Part shown: one piece after another, positions 17,677 to 24,985 of the stretch | Layout of the letters: every line of letters begins with the position of its first letter | Position numbering within the stretch: position 1 is the stretch's first letter | NCBI RefSeq assembly: GCF_014904745.1 | Contig: NZ_JACZCS010000051.1 | Location: 1 to 64,000 of the forward strand | Origin: Oricola nitratireducens | Lineage (GTDB): Bacteria > Pseudomonadota > Alphaproteobacteria > Rhizobiales > Rhizobiaceae | DNA length: 64,000 nt | Reading direction: 5' to 3' | The notes under the pieces: generated by a model | What the model saw: only the letters and a program-made list of their open reading frames with translations | Databases searched by the model: none | Told to the model about the DNA's origin: nothing | Made by a program: the position numbers and the translations under genes

Positions 17677-18390
17677 ATGTCCGGGCAGACGCGCGACGCA
17701 ATCGTCGAAATCAGGGGGCTGTCGAAGCACTATGGCGAAGGACACACGCGGGTCGATGCGCTGCGTGATCTGGATCTCACCGTCCGCGCAGGGGAGGTCG
17801 TCGCATTGCTGGGCCCTTCCGGTTCAGGCAAGACAACGCTGTTGAACATCATCGGGTGCATCGTCGAACCGACGATCGGCAATGTCCGGCTCGACGGCGA
17901 AGAGGTCTATGACAATCGCTGGCTGCGCGGTGACCTGCGACGGCTCCGGCTCGACAAGATCGGCTTCATTTTCCAGTTCCACAACCTGCTGCCGTTTCTC
18001 AATGCCCGGGACAATGTGGCGGTCGTGCTGCAGCTGGCAGGCAAGTCCGGACCCGAGGCGCAGCGACGGGCTACCGAACTGCTAGATTACCTGGAAGTCG
18101 GAAATCGCAAGGATTCGATGCCTGCGCTGCTCTCCGGCGGCGAGGCGCAACGCGTTGCGATAGCGAGGGCGCTTGCAAACAGTCCCCGGATTATCCTGGC
18201 TGACGAACCGACTGCCGCCCTCGATTCAAAACGAGCGGGGATCGTCATGGACCTACTTCGCAAACTGGCCGCCGAACACGACGCCTGCATCATTGCGGTG
18301 ACCCACGACGAGAAAATCTACGATCGGTTCGACCGCCTTTTCCATCTACGGGACGGCCGGCTCGACGGTGCGGAGGGCGATCAGAAATGA
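17677..18390 (+). CDS. ABC exporter ATPase (DevA/MacB-like)
   Basis: The product is 237 residues with Walker A GPSGSGKTT, signature LSGGEAQRVAIARALA, Walker B IILADEPTAALDSKRAG and the switch His in VTHDEKIYDRFDR. It lies 4 bp after the permease gene and overlaps the next small membrane protein by 4 bp. It powers the FtsX-type permease encoded just upstream. Confidence 0.9.
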   Translation: MSGQTRDAIVEIRGLSKHYGEGHTRVDALRDLDLTVRAGEVVALLGPSGSGKTTLLNIIGCIVEPTIGNVRLDGEEVYDNRWLRGDLRRLRLDKIGFIFQFHNLLPFLNARDNVAVVLQLAGKSGPEAQRRATELLDYLEVGNRKDSMPALLSGGEAQRVAIARALANSPRIILADEPTAALDSKRAGIVMDLLRKLAAEHDACIIAVTHDEKIYDRFDRLFHLRDGRLDGAEGDQK

Positions 18391-18782
18391 CCGGGAACTG
18401 CCAGCGCGCAAAGGCATTGAAAGTTTCTGGCGCGATCGCGATTGTTTTCGGGGCGTTGACCATAGCCGCGGGCGGTCGTGCGCTCTTTGGCGGCGCCGTG
18501 GCGCGAGCGGCGGTCGGCGATGCGGTGCCTTTCGTGCTTTGGTTCAATTTCGCGGCCGGCTTCGCATATGTGGCAGCCGGAACGGGATTGTGGTCGCTTC
18601 GCCTTTGGGCGAGCTGGCTGTCAGTGCTTATCGCTGGAGGTACGGCACTGGTTCTTGTCGCATTCGGGTTGCATGTTTTCCTGGGCGGGGCTTTTGAAAT
18701 GCGCACGGTCGGAGCCATGTTCCTTCGAACATTCGTGTGGGCCGCGATCTCTGCTGTTGCAATACGCCAAACGATACGCTGA
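18387..18782 (+). CDS. Small four-helix membrane protein, unknown
   Basis: The product is 131 residues with four hydrophobic segments (about 13-33, 46-66, 75-97, 105-125). I do not recognise the family. The ATGA overlap with the ATPase gene makes it the last gene of the TetR-controlled exporter operon, so it may be an accessory subunit or a protein that handles the same substrate. Confidence 0.7.
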   Translation: MTGNCQRAKALKVSGAIAIVFGALTIAAGGRALFGGAVARAAVGDAVPFVLWFNFAAGFAYVAAGTGLWSLRLWASWLSVLIAGGTALVLVAFGLHVFLGGAFEMRTVGAMFLRTFVWAAISAVAIRQTIR

Positions 18783-18817
18783 GCGCGATCGGCGGTCGAG
18801 CCCGCGACGAATTTCTC

Positions 18818-19132
18818 CTATGTGTGATCGCGCCTGAGAGCTGGAGGAAGCGGGCGATCGCGGAAGTTGATGACGGAACGTCCCATTACCTTGCCCGACG
18901 GGCCGACCAGTATTCGCGCGCGTTTCCCTTTGAAGAAAAAGGTCAGGCGGAATTCTCCTTCATTTTCGTCGATGCCCTTTTCGCACAGACTCGTTATCGC
19001 CCTGGCGCGCAGGAGCTCTGGAATATCAGCTGGTTGGACACCGAGCATCGGTGCCAGCGTTCGGCAATCGACGGTCAGATCCCTGTCGCCGACTTCCACC
19101 AGCATCGCCCGCTCTGTTGTCTTTCCGGACAT
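18818..19132 (-). CDS. DUF6522-family protein (denitrification-associated)
   Basis: The product is 104 residues, probably cytoplasmic: LVEVGDRDLTVDCRTLAPMLGVQPADIPELLRARAITSLCEKGIDENEGEFRLTFFFKGKRARILV. This layout matches the small proteins now called DUF6522, often found with nitric oxide and nitrate respiration genes. Its function is unknown. The start follows AAGGTGAA. It is divergent from the small membrane protein at 19315, and an NsrR-like 23-bp box lies between them, so nitric oxide control is likely. Confidence 0.7.
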   Translation of the reverse strand: MSGKTTERAMLVEVGDRDLTVDCRTLAPMLGVQPADIPELLRARAITSLCEKGIDENEGEFRLTFFFKGKRARILVGPSGKVMGRSVINFRDRPLPPALRRDHT

Positions 19133-19217
19133 TGGCAGTTCACCTTTTCCACCGCCTGTGCTCGATGTGCTCCACTTTCGCGCCGCTGCTCGCGCCGCCG
19201 GGTTGCCCTTGCAAAAT

Positions 19218-19240
19218 AAGATACATTGAATATGTATCTT
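19218..19240. promoter_or_regulatory. NsrR-like 11-1-11 box between divergent genes
   Basis: The 23-bp dyad begins AAGATACAT and ends ATGTATCTT, nine perfectly complementary bases on each side of a five-base centre. This fits the 11-1-11 architecture (AAGATGCATTT-type arms) described for the nitric oxide sensor NsrR. It lies about 85 bp from the DUF6522 start and 75 bp from the small membrane protein start. Two NsrR-type genes follow in this region. Confidence 0.7.
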
Positions 19241-19314
19241 TTATCAAGTACAGCATCGGGGACGCCGAACGCGACTATCGGTTGCGAATGCGCGAGCAAT
19301 TATGGAGACGACCG

Positions 19315-19464
19315 ATGACACTCGATAATGGAAGCCCCGCAAAAGCGGGTATCGCCACTTACACATCCGTTGATGCCGAACAGGAAAGAACGCTGCTTCC
19401 GATGCTTGTCATCGGCCTCGTTCTGGCCGTTATCGGCGCCTTGGCGATAATGGCCTTTGTTTGA
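19315..19464 (+). CDS. 49-residue single-span membrane protein
   Basis: The product is a short polar N-terminus (MTLDNGSPAKAGIATYTSVD) followed by one hydrophobic helix (LLPMLVIGLVLAVIGALAIMAFV) that ends the protein. TATGGAG precedes the ATG. It sits behind the NsrR-like box and 49 bp before an nsrR gene. Size and context suggest a small respiratory-complex or nitric-oxide-response subunit, but I cannot assign a family. Confidence 0.6.
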   Translation: MTLDNGSPAKAGIATYTSVDAEQERTLLPMLVIGLVLAVIGALAIMAFV

Positions 19465-19513
19465 TGGTTAGCGCGGACCTTCAGGGCCGAAATCAGCCAG
19501 GGACGGCGGTTCC

Positions 19514-19984
19514 ATGCGACTGACCACATTTTCTGATTATGCGCTGCGGGTGCTCATGTACGCCGCCGCCGAGGCACCCCGACTGATAACGATCGACGAG
19601 ACCGCGGCGATCTACAACATCTCGAGGGCCCACCTGATGAAGGTGGTCAACCTTCTGACGAAAGCCGGCTATCTGCGAGGGGTGAGAGGCCGATCCGGCG
19701 GCTTCACATTGGCGAAGCAACCGGAGGACATCAACCTTGGCAGAGTGATCCGGGTAACCGAGCCTGATTTCGCTCTGGTGGAGTGCTTTTCGCCCGGCAA
19801 TGAGTGTGTCCTGTCGAATTGCTGCCGGTTGCCCGGCCTCCTCAACGACGCGCTTGGCGCTTTTGTCGCGGTTTTCGACCAGCATACGCTCGCGGACATA
19901 GATGTCGGCCGGGCGCGCTTTGCTGTGTCGAATACAATAAAGCTGAAGCGTCGCGGCCCGACTTCCCTCACGCAGACCGCATAG
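19514..19984 (+). CDS. nsrR: NsrR-type nitric oxide sensing repressor (Rrf2 family), copy 1
   Basis: The product is 156 residues. The Rrf2 winged helix opens MRLTTFSDYALRVLMYAA and continues SRAHLMKVVNLLTKAGYLRGVRGRSGGF. The cluster region VECFSPGNECVLSNCCRL carries cysteines in the C-x7-C-x4-CC arrangement, allowing the three-cysteine ligation of an Fe-S cluster. NsrR uses that cluster to detect nitric oxide and releases its 11-1-11 boxes. It could represent the neighbouring DUF6522/small membrane protein pair and the haemoglobin gene. The C-terminal tail beyond residue 130 is longer than usual. Confidence 0.85.
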   Translation: MRLTTFSDYALRVLMYAAAEAPRLITIDETAAIYNISRAHLMKVVNLLTKAGYLRGVRGRSGGFTLAKQPEDINLGRVIRVTEPDFALVECFSPGNECVLSNCCRLPGLLNDALGAFVAVFDQHTLADIDVGRARFAVSNTIKLKRRGPTSLTQTA

Positions 19985-20173
19985 AGTTTGCGTCGCACGG
20001 TTTCAGAATTCCGGCGGCGAACGCAGCGCACGGGAGCAGGGCAGGGTCGATCATGAGCTTGCATTCGCGCCGCGGGAGCGGATGCACCACGTCCGACGGA
20101 GAACAACTTCCCTGAAACCCTGAGCAATTCGCAATTCCGGTGTCAAATGAGCGGGGTCGATATCGAATTGGTC

Positions 20174-20389
20174 TCAGTGCTCCAATGACAGCAGGATTGC
20201 GCCCGACAGCCACATCAGGATGCCGGTAGCGATGATGCCGCCGCCGGTCTCGGGTGTCATGAAGGGCAGAAGGTCCTGACCTGCCACTGCATTTCCGGCG
20301 CAGTAGAAAACGATGCCAAGGAGAGCCGATCCGAGCCCCGCCAGCAGCAGCTTCTCACCGTCATGCAAGCTTCGCGTGTTGCCAGCCAC
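20174..20389 (-). CDS. Small two-span membrane protein
   Basis: The product is 71 residues with two hydrophobic helices (about 15-35 and 47-68) joined by a short loop. The likely start is GTG, preceded by a strong AAGGAGG. It overlaps the end of the DUF488 gene by 29 bp, so it is probably the last gene of the 5-FCL/DUF488 operon. The family is unknown. Confidence 0.55.
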   Translation of the reverse strand: MAGNTRSLHDGEKLLLAGLGSALLGIVFYCAGNAVAGQDLLPFMTPETGGGIIATGILMWLSGAILLSLEH

Positions 20390-20837
20390 GGTCTTTTCCT
20401 CCTTCGAAGTTTCGGGAAGTCTCCTGGTCAGACATGCGAACGGCTTGATTGTCCTCGACGTCTGCCGCTGATGCGCTGCACGCCGACAATTGCCGTTCCA
20501 GGTATTCCTTCAGCGCGACGGCGTTGTTCATTTCGTCGTTTTTCGCACCGTAAACGAGGGTAACCGGACCGTTCCGGAGGCTCTCCAGGATTCGCTTTGT
20601 CTCTGGCTTTTTGCCGTCCAATTCCCGGAAATAGGCCGTCCGGAACCCGTCCCATTTTCCGGGATCATGGCCGAACCAGCGCCGGAGATTGGGACTTGGC
20701 GCGATGTCTTTCGCCCATTCGGCGATACGCAGGCGTTCCCGAGTCATCCCGCGTGGCCAGATGCGATCCACCAGTATCCGCTGTCCATCGGAAATCCGTG
20801 CGGCGCGGTAGGCGCGTTTGACCCGAATGTCCGTCAT
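20361..20837 (-). CDS. DUF488-family protein
   Basis: The product is 158 residues: MTDIRVKRAYRAARISDGQR then ILVDRIWPRGMTRERLRIAEWAKDIAPS, LRRWFGHDPGKWDGFRTAYFREL, VTLVYGAKNDEMNNAVALKEYLE. These are the hallmark segments of the DUF488 family (E. coli YeaO-like). The last 40 residues are an extra, probably disordered, tail. The ATG overlaps the stop of the 5-formyl-THF cyclo-ligase gene by 4 bp. Molecular function is not established for the family. Confidence 0.8.
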   Translation of the reverse strand: MTDIRVKRAYRAARISDGQRILVDRIWPRGMTRERLRIAEWAKDIAPSPNLRRWFGHDPGKWDGFRTAYFRELDGKKPETKRILESLRNGPVTLVYGAKNDEMNNAVALKEYLERQLSACSASAADVEDNQAVRMSDQETSRNFEGGKDRGWQHAKLA

Positions 20838-21496
20838 CGGGGCCGTTCCCATTGCTTGTCGCCGAGGATTATCCAGTCCAGCGGCACATCGTGCGGTTGG
20901 GGAAATATGGTGTCGATTTCGGCAACCGGATGGCCGACGCCGATCGTCAGCGCGCGGTGGGGGAGGTTCGCGAGTGTCCTGTCGTAGAAACCGCCGCCAT
21001 AACCGAGACGGTAGCCTGCACGGTCTGCACCGACGACGGGAGAGATCACGATTTCCGGAACGAGTGGCCGATCCGCCGCCGGAACAGGGATATTCCAAAC
21101 GCCGCGCTCCATCCGGCAACCCGGTCGCCATTCGCGAAAGACAAGCGGCTCACCCTTTGCAACAACGACGGGCAGAGCAATCCGGGCTCCCTGTCCGGCG
21201 AGATCCTTCATCCAGTCCCGCAGGTCCAGTTCGCCGCGAAATGGCCAGTAGAGACCTACGACGGCGCGCGGGAACACGGTTGTAAGCCCGGTCAACGCCG
21301 CCGTTACCCGCTTCGCCACGGTCACGCGTTCTTCGACCGGGACAGCCAGACGCGCTGCGATCAGCCGGGCACGTTCTCCCTTTCGCCAGCGCGCGACATC
21401 AATTTGCGTCTGAGGATCAACGGCCTCGAAGCCGTTCCAGCCCGCTTCAAGTTCGTGAGCGAAACAGGGTGGCGATGAAACTGTCGAGTTGCTCAT
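20834..21496 (-). CDS. 5-formyltetrahydrofolate cyclo-ligase family protein
   Basis: The product is 220 residues. The family core is clear: ARLAVPVEERVTVAKRV, VGLYWPFRGELDLRDWMKDLAGQGARIALPVV, PLVFREWRPGCRMERGVWNIPVP, ISPVVGADRAGYRLGYGGGFYDRTLA and IGVGHPVAEIDTIFPQPHDVPLDWII. It converts 5-formyl-THF to 5,10-methenyl-THF with ATP. The chosen ATG has AGGA about ten bases upstream; a longer frame begins with TTG at 21568. The GYGGGFYDR phosphate-binding motif is intact, so it should be active. Confidence 0.85.
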   Translation of the reverse strand: MSNSTVSSPPCFAHELEAGWNGFEAVDPQTQIDVARWRKGERARLIAARLAVPVEERVTVAKRVTAALTGLTTVFPRAVVGLYWPFRGELDLRDWMKDLAGQGARIALPVVVAKGEPLVFREWRPGCRMERGVWNIPVPAADRPLVPEIVISPVVGADRAGYRLGYGGGFYDRTLANLPHRALTIGVGHPVAEIDTIFPQPHDVPLDWIILGDKQWERPR

Positions 21497-21631
21497 TGCG
21501 GATGCTTTCCTGCTACCGCGGGCGTCGAAAGCGCGTCCCGCGCATTTCGCATTCTCCTCCGGCTTCAAATATTGTGAAAGCGAATTTTAATTGTAGATAA
21601 CATCGAGAATAGCGATACATTGAGCTCTGCC

Positions 21632-22492
21632 ATGAACATCGAACAAGCCAGAACCTTTCTCGCGGTGGCCGATACCGGCAGCTTTGTTTCAGCTGCCGAA
21701 CGACTGCATGTGACTCAGTCCACGGTGAGCGCGCGCATCGGTTCGCTGGAGGAAACGCTTGGCGCAAGACTGTTTGTACGCAACAAGTCCGGCGCCACGC
21801 TGACCAGTTCCGGCGGGCGGTTCCTGAGATATGCCGGCCAGCTCGTGCGCACCATGGAACGCGCGCGTCAGGATATCGGCTTGCCGAAACAATTCCGGGA
21901 CCGCGTCGTCATCGGGGCCAGGATCGGTCTTTGGGACGGCGCGATGGTGGATTGGTTCGCCGGACTGCCTTCCGGATACCCCTTTGTTTCATTCCGTGCG
22001 GAAATCGGATTTGAGCCGGAACTCATGCAGGGGCTGGTCGAGGGGCGCATCGACATAGGCGTCATGTTCACGCCCCAGCGCAGACCCAATCTCACAATCC
22101 GCCCATTGCTCACAGAACGCCTCGTCATGGTGACTTCGGCGCCGGATGGCGCAATGCGGCCGGAAGCCTATATCCACGTGGATTGGGGGCCGGAGTTCGA
22201 CAACCAGTTCAGCGCCAGCTTTCCCGAATTCCCCGGACCGGCGATCACTGTGAACATCGGATGGCTTGGCCTGCAGAACCTCAAGCGGAATGGCGGATGC
22301 GGGTATTTTCCGCGCCGTCTCGTCGAGCGCCGGATTGCCGAGAAAACACTGTTTGTCGTTCCCGATGCGCCGGTTTTCGAGTTGCCCGCCTGGGTGATTG
22401 TCCGAGAGGACCGCAGCGAGTCGCTGATCGATCCAATGGTCAGCGGGCTCGTGCAAGCCGTTTCCGGGCCGACCGCGTCTAGAGAGCGATGA
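21632..22492 (+). CDS. LysR-family transcriptional regulator
   Basis: The product is 286 residues: an N-terminal winged helix (MNIEQARTFLAVADTGSFVSAAERLHVTQSTVSARIGSLEETLGARLF) and a periplasmic-binding-like effector domain. It is divergent from the 5-formyl-THF cyclo-ligase operon, so that operon may be its target. It is unlikely to act on the haemoglobin gene downstream, which has its own NsrR-like box. The effector is unknown. Confidence 0.85.
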   Translation: MNIEQARTFLAVADTGSFVSAAERLHVTQSTVSARIGSLEETLGARLFVRNKSGATLTSSGGRFLRYAGQLVRTMERARQDIGLPKQFRDRVVIGARIGLWDGAMVDWFAGLPSGYPFVSFRAEIGFEPELMQGLVEGRIDIGVMFTPQRRPNLTIRPLLTERLVMVTSAPDGAMRPEAYIHVDWGPEFDNQFSASFPEFPGPAITVNIGWLGLQNLKRNGGCGYFPRRLVERRIAEKTLFVVPDAPVFELPAWVIVREDRSESLIDPMVSGLVQAVSGPTASRER

Positions 22493-22576
22493 GAGACCCG
22501 AATCCGGAAAACGTGACTTGTGGAATGGCTTCGGGCGGAGCCTGTTTTGCGTTGCGGACGTCGTCGAACGGCATTA

Positions 22577-22599
22577 AAGTGGTGTTTAAAATACCACTT
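22577..22599. promoter_or_regulatory. NsrR-like 11-1-11 box before the haemoglobin gene
   Basis: The 23-bp dyad starts AAGTGGTGTTT and ends AAATACCACTT around a single central A. The outer seven bases are perfectly complementary and the AT-rich inner parts match the AAGNNGNATTT-type arms of NsrR sites. It lies 14 bp before the GTG start at 22614, so bound repressor would block transcription initiation. Confidence 0.7.
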
Positions 22600-22613
22600 A
22601 TGGAGTGCTGACC

Positions 22614-23036
22614 GTGAATGTGAGAATCGAGCAAGCCCGGCCGGTACAGGAAAAGCCGCTGGGCGATGAAAGCGTGGACAGGAATTTCATCGGGCAATTG
22701 GTACGGGAGTTTTATCGTCGCGTGCGTTTGGATGCCAGGCTCGGTCCGATTTTTGCGCGGGAGATCGAAGGCGATTGGGAGCCGCACCTGGAGAAGATGA
22801 CCGAATTCTGGTGCTCCGTTATTTTGAAGACCGGAAATTATCACGGACGCCCGGTTCCGGCTCACACGAAACTCGCGGACGTGACCGAGGACGATTTCCA
22901 GATCTGGCTCGGCATCTTCAGGGAAACCACTCGCGACCTCTGCGCGCCGGAAGTTTCGCGTGTGTTCAATGAGAGAGCCGAGTTGATTGCGAGAAGCCTG
23001 CAATATGCGATGTTTTTTCGGCTGCCGGCGGCCTGA
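22614..23036 (+). CDS. Group III truncated haemoglobin
   Basis: The product is 140 residues with the group III signatures: REFYRRVRLDARLGPIFAREI (B-helix Tyr, CD1 Phe), WEPHLEKMTEFWCSVILKTGNYHGRPVPAHTKL with the proximal His in PAHTKL, then FQIWLGIFRETTRDL. Such haemoglobins bind oxygen or nitric oxide and are tied to nitric oxide detoxification. The GTG at 22614 is chosen because GGAG lies eight bases before it; another GTG at 22605 overlaps that site. The nsrR gene follows after 17 bp, so the two are probably co-transcribed from the NsrR-boxed promoter. Confidence 0.85.
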   Translation: MNVRIEQARPVQEKPLGDESVDRNFIGQLVREFYRRVRLDARLGPIFAREIEGDWEPHLEKMTEFWCSVILKTGNYHGRPVPAHTKLADVTEDDFQIWLGIFRETTRDLCAPEVSRVFNERAELIARSLQYAMFFRLPAA

Positions 23037-23053
23037 CGGCGGGTGAATATTTT

Positions 23054-23524
23054 ATGCGGATGACATCCCATACGGATTATGCGCTCAGAATGCTGATCCA
23101 TCTCGCTGTGGGCAACGGCCGCCCGTGTACGGTCAACGACGTCGCCGAACGCTTCGGCCTGTCTCGCAACCACCTTCTGAAAGTGGCAGCGAGGCTCCGC
23201 AAGTCCGGGCTCATCGAAGCGACCCGCGGACGATCCGGTGGCATACGTCTTGCGATCGTTCCGGCAGACATCAACCTGGGTAGCGTCATTCGCCGGATGG
23301 AAGCGGATTTCGCGCTGGTCGAATGTCTGCAGGAGGACGGCGGAGCATGCCTGATTTCTCCGTCATGCCGCTTGAAAACGGTGGTGAAGGAAGCGCTCGA
23401 AGCCTGGCTTGCGGTCTTCGACAAGTACACGCTGGCCGATCTCGTGCGGAATGAAAGAGCTCTCTATGCGCTCCTGGGCGCGACTTGGGAACCGGATGCC
23501 AAGGCGGCCGGACATTTGGAGTAA
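23054..23524 (+). CDS. nsrR: NsrR-type Rrf2-family repressor, copy 2
   Basis: The product is 156 residues. It opens MRMTSHTDYALRMLIHLAVG and carries SRNHLLKVAARLRKSGLIEATRGRSGGI, close to enterobacterial NsrR. The cluster ligands lie in VECLQEDGGACLISPSCRL (C-x8-C-x5-C), followed by FDKYTLADLV. Placement right after the truncated haemoglobin gene suggests autoregulation through the box at 22577. It differs from copy 1 in recognition helix and cysteine spacing, so the two may read different boxes. Confidence 0.85.
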   Translation: MRMTSHTDYALRMLIHLAVGNGRPCTVNDVAERFGLSRNHLLKVAARLRKSGLIEATRGRSGGIRLAIVPADINLGSVIRRMEADFALVECLQEDGGACLISPSCRLKTVVKEALEAWLAVFDKYTLADLVRNERALYALLGATWEPDAKAAGHLE

Positions 23525-23580
23525 CGCTTTCACGGCACGTCTGCGAAGGTTTTTCGACGCGCCCCACTGTGTGTGCAATT

Positions 23581-24108
23581 TCAAAGGCGGCGTATTGTCG
23601 AGATTTGACGGGGAAACAGATCCTCGATGATGATCGAGATGTGACGGTCCATGGCCGCCGACGCGCTATCGGAATCGCGCCGGGCGATCGCCTCAACGAT
23701 TTCCTCGTGATGGCCGCAATATTCCCTGCGTTTGGCCTCCGTGATTACTTTCTTCTTCAATCGGATCCAAGGCGTACGGTTGCGGATGTCGCCGAGCAAG
23801 TTGTTCAAACTGATCAAAAGTTCGTTCCGCGTGGCAGCGTAGATGCGACTATGCAACTCGGCATCCCAGCGTTCGAAGCTGGCGAGGTCTTCCGCGCTTA
23901 CTGCGTGTTCGTGGGCATCGCGTATCAGTTTGATTTCGGCACCGGTCGCGCTCGATACAACTGCAGCTGCTGCTTGGGGCTCGATGATCAGGCGTACAGC
24001 CAGGATGTCTGCCGGGCTGGCACCTGCCAGCCGCTTGAGAATAGCGATGAAATCGCGTGTCGTGCCGGCGGTGGAGACGATATTGCGGAGCTTCGGATGG
24101 GCGGGCAT
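23581..24108 (-). CDS. Stand-alone FCD (GntR C-terminal) domain protein
   Basis: The product is 175 residues and is almost entirely an FCD ligand-binding domain: DILAVRLIIEPQAAAAVVSS, ASFERWDAELHSRIYAATRNELL, EAKRREYCGHHEEIVEAIARRDSDSASAAMDRHI, including the Asp/His residues that hold a metal in FCD proteins. No winged helix precedes it. The ATG has its own AGGAG site and lies 24 bases after the stop of the complete GntR gene, so it looks like a translated second cistron rather than debris. It could modulate the full-length regulator by mixed dimers. Confidence 0.7.
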   Translation of the reverse strand: MPAHPKLRNIVSTAGTTRDFIAILKRLAGASPADILAVRLIIEPQAAAAVVSSATGAEIKLIRDAHEHAVSAEDLASFERWDAELHSRIYAATRNELLISLNNLLGDIRNRTPWIRLKKKVITEAKRREYCGHHEEIVEAIARRDSDSASAAMDRHISIIIEDLFPRQISTIRRL

Positions 24109-24132
24109 GAAATTTGATCTCCTAAAACGAAT

Positions 24133-24804
24133 CTACTGACCGAAATAGTTGCGGCGACGGGACAGGAGATGATTACGCATGGCGTGCGCCGCCGCTTTGC
24201 CGTCCCAGTTCCGGAGCGCGGTGACGATTTCCTCATGTTCGCGATCGTAGGCGAGCCGACGTTCCTCGGTGAACGATCGGCGGCGTATTTCCATCATCGG
24301 GCGCTGATAGCGGATGATCGACAGGAGATCGAAGAAGTCGGTGAGGAAGGCGTTGTGTGCCGCTTGGTAGATGCGCTTGTGGAACTGGCTGTCCCAGTGC
24401 TCATACTTGACGAGATCGGTGGCTTCGGCGCATTTCGTGTCCGCATCGAGGATCGCTTCGAGTTCGGCGGACGAGGCGTTTCGCGCCGCGGCCTCGGCGC
24501 AATGGGGCTCGATGAAAATGCGCAGGTTGAGGATGTCGATCGGGCTTGCGTCTAGAAAATGATCTAGTATGTCGGTGAACTGCGTATCGGGCCGGTCAAG
24601 CACGATGGTTCCGCGACCGACCTGCCGCTCGATAAGCCCGTCCTCCTCCATCTGCGCCAATATTTTGCGAACCGTGTTCCGGGCCACGCCGTATTCGCTC
24701 GCCAATGCCCGCTCGTTTGGCATCAGTTCTCCCGGCAGCCATTCGCCGCCTTCAAGCCGGTGTTGCAAGTCCGCGCTCAGCATCGGTGCTTTCTTGACGG
24801 GCAT
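24133..24804 (-). CDS. GntR/FCD-family transcriptional regulator
   Basis: The product is 223 residues: a winged helix (about 10-68, LPGELMPNERALASEYGVARNTVRKILAQMEEDGLIERQVGRGTIV) and an FCD domain with KYEHWDSQFHKRIYQAAHN and RLAYDREHEEIVTALRNWDG. The ATG at 24804 has GGAG nine bases upstream. It is divergent from the FAH-hydrolase operon and is its likely repressor, with inverted repeats in the intergenic region as candidate operators. Confidence 0.87.
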   Translation of the reverse strand: MPVKKAPMLSADLQHRLEGGEWLPGELMPNERALASEYGVARNTVRKILAQMEEDGLIERQVGRGTIVLDRPDTQFTDILDHFLDASPIDILNLRIFIEPHCAEAAARNASSAELEAILDADTKCAEATDLVKYEHWDSQFHKRIYQAAHNAFLTDFFDLLSIIRYQRPMMEIRRRSFTEERRLAYDREHEEIVTALRNWDGKAAAHAMRNHLLSRRRNYFGQ

Positions 24805-24835
24805 AACGGTCTGCTCCGGTGATCCAATCCAGGAA

Positions 24836-24965
24836 TGGTTCACTTAAAGCGAACCAATTCGTCCAACTTTCTGCACATTGGCGCAAATTATTCAATGAAT
24901 ACGTACTTGCAGCGCCAGATTGGTCCCCATAAGCTAACTTCAATAATAAGCCAATGGAAAATTGG
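24836..24965. promoter_or_regulatory. Divergent control region with two dyads
   Basis: Two inverted repeats stand out: TGGTTC-N9-GAACCA at 24836-24856, close to the GntR start, and CCAAT-GGAAA-ATTGG at 24951-24965, about 20 bp before the FAH-hydrolase start. Both contain the TGG/CCA half-sites common in FCD-type GntR operators. Confidence 0.5.
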
Positions 24966-24985
24966 TGCATATGGGAGGATCAAGC

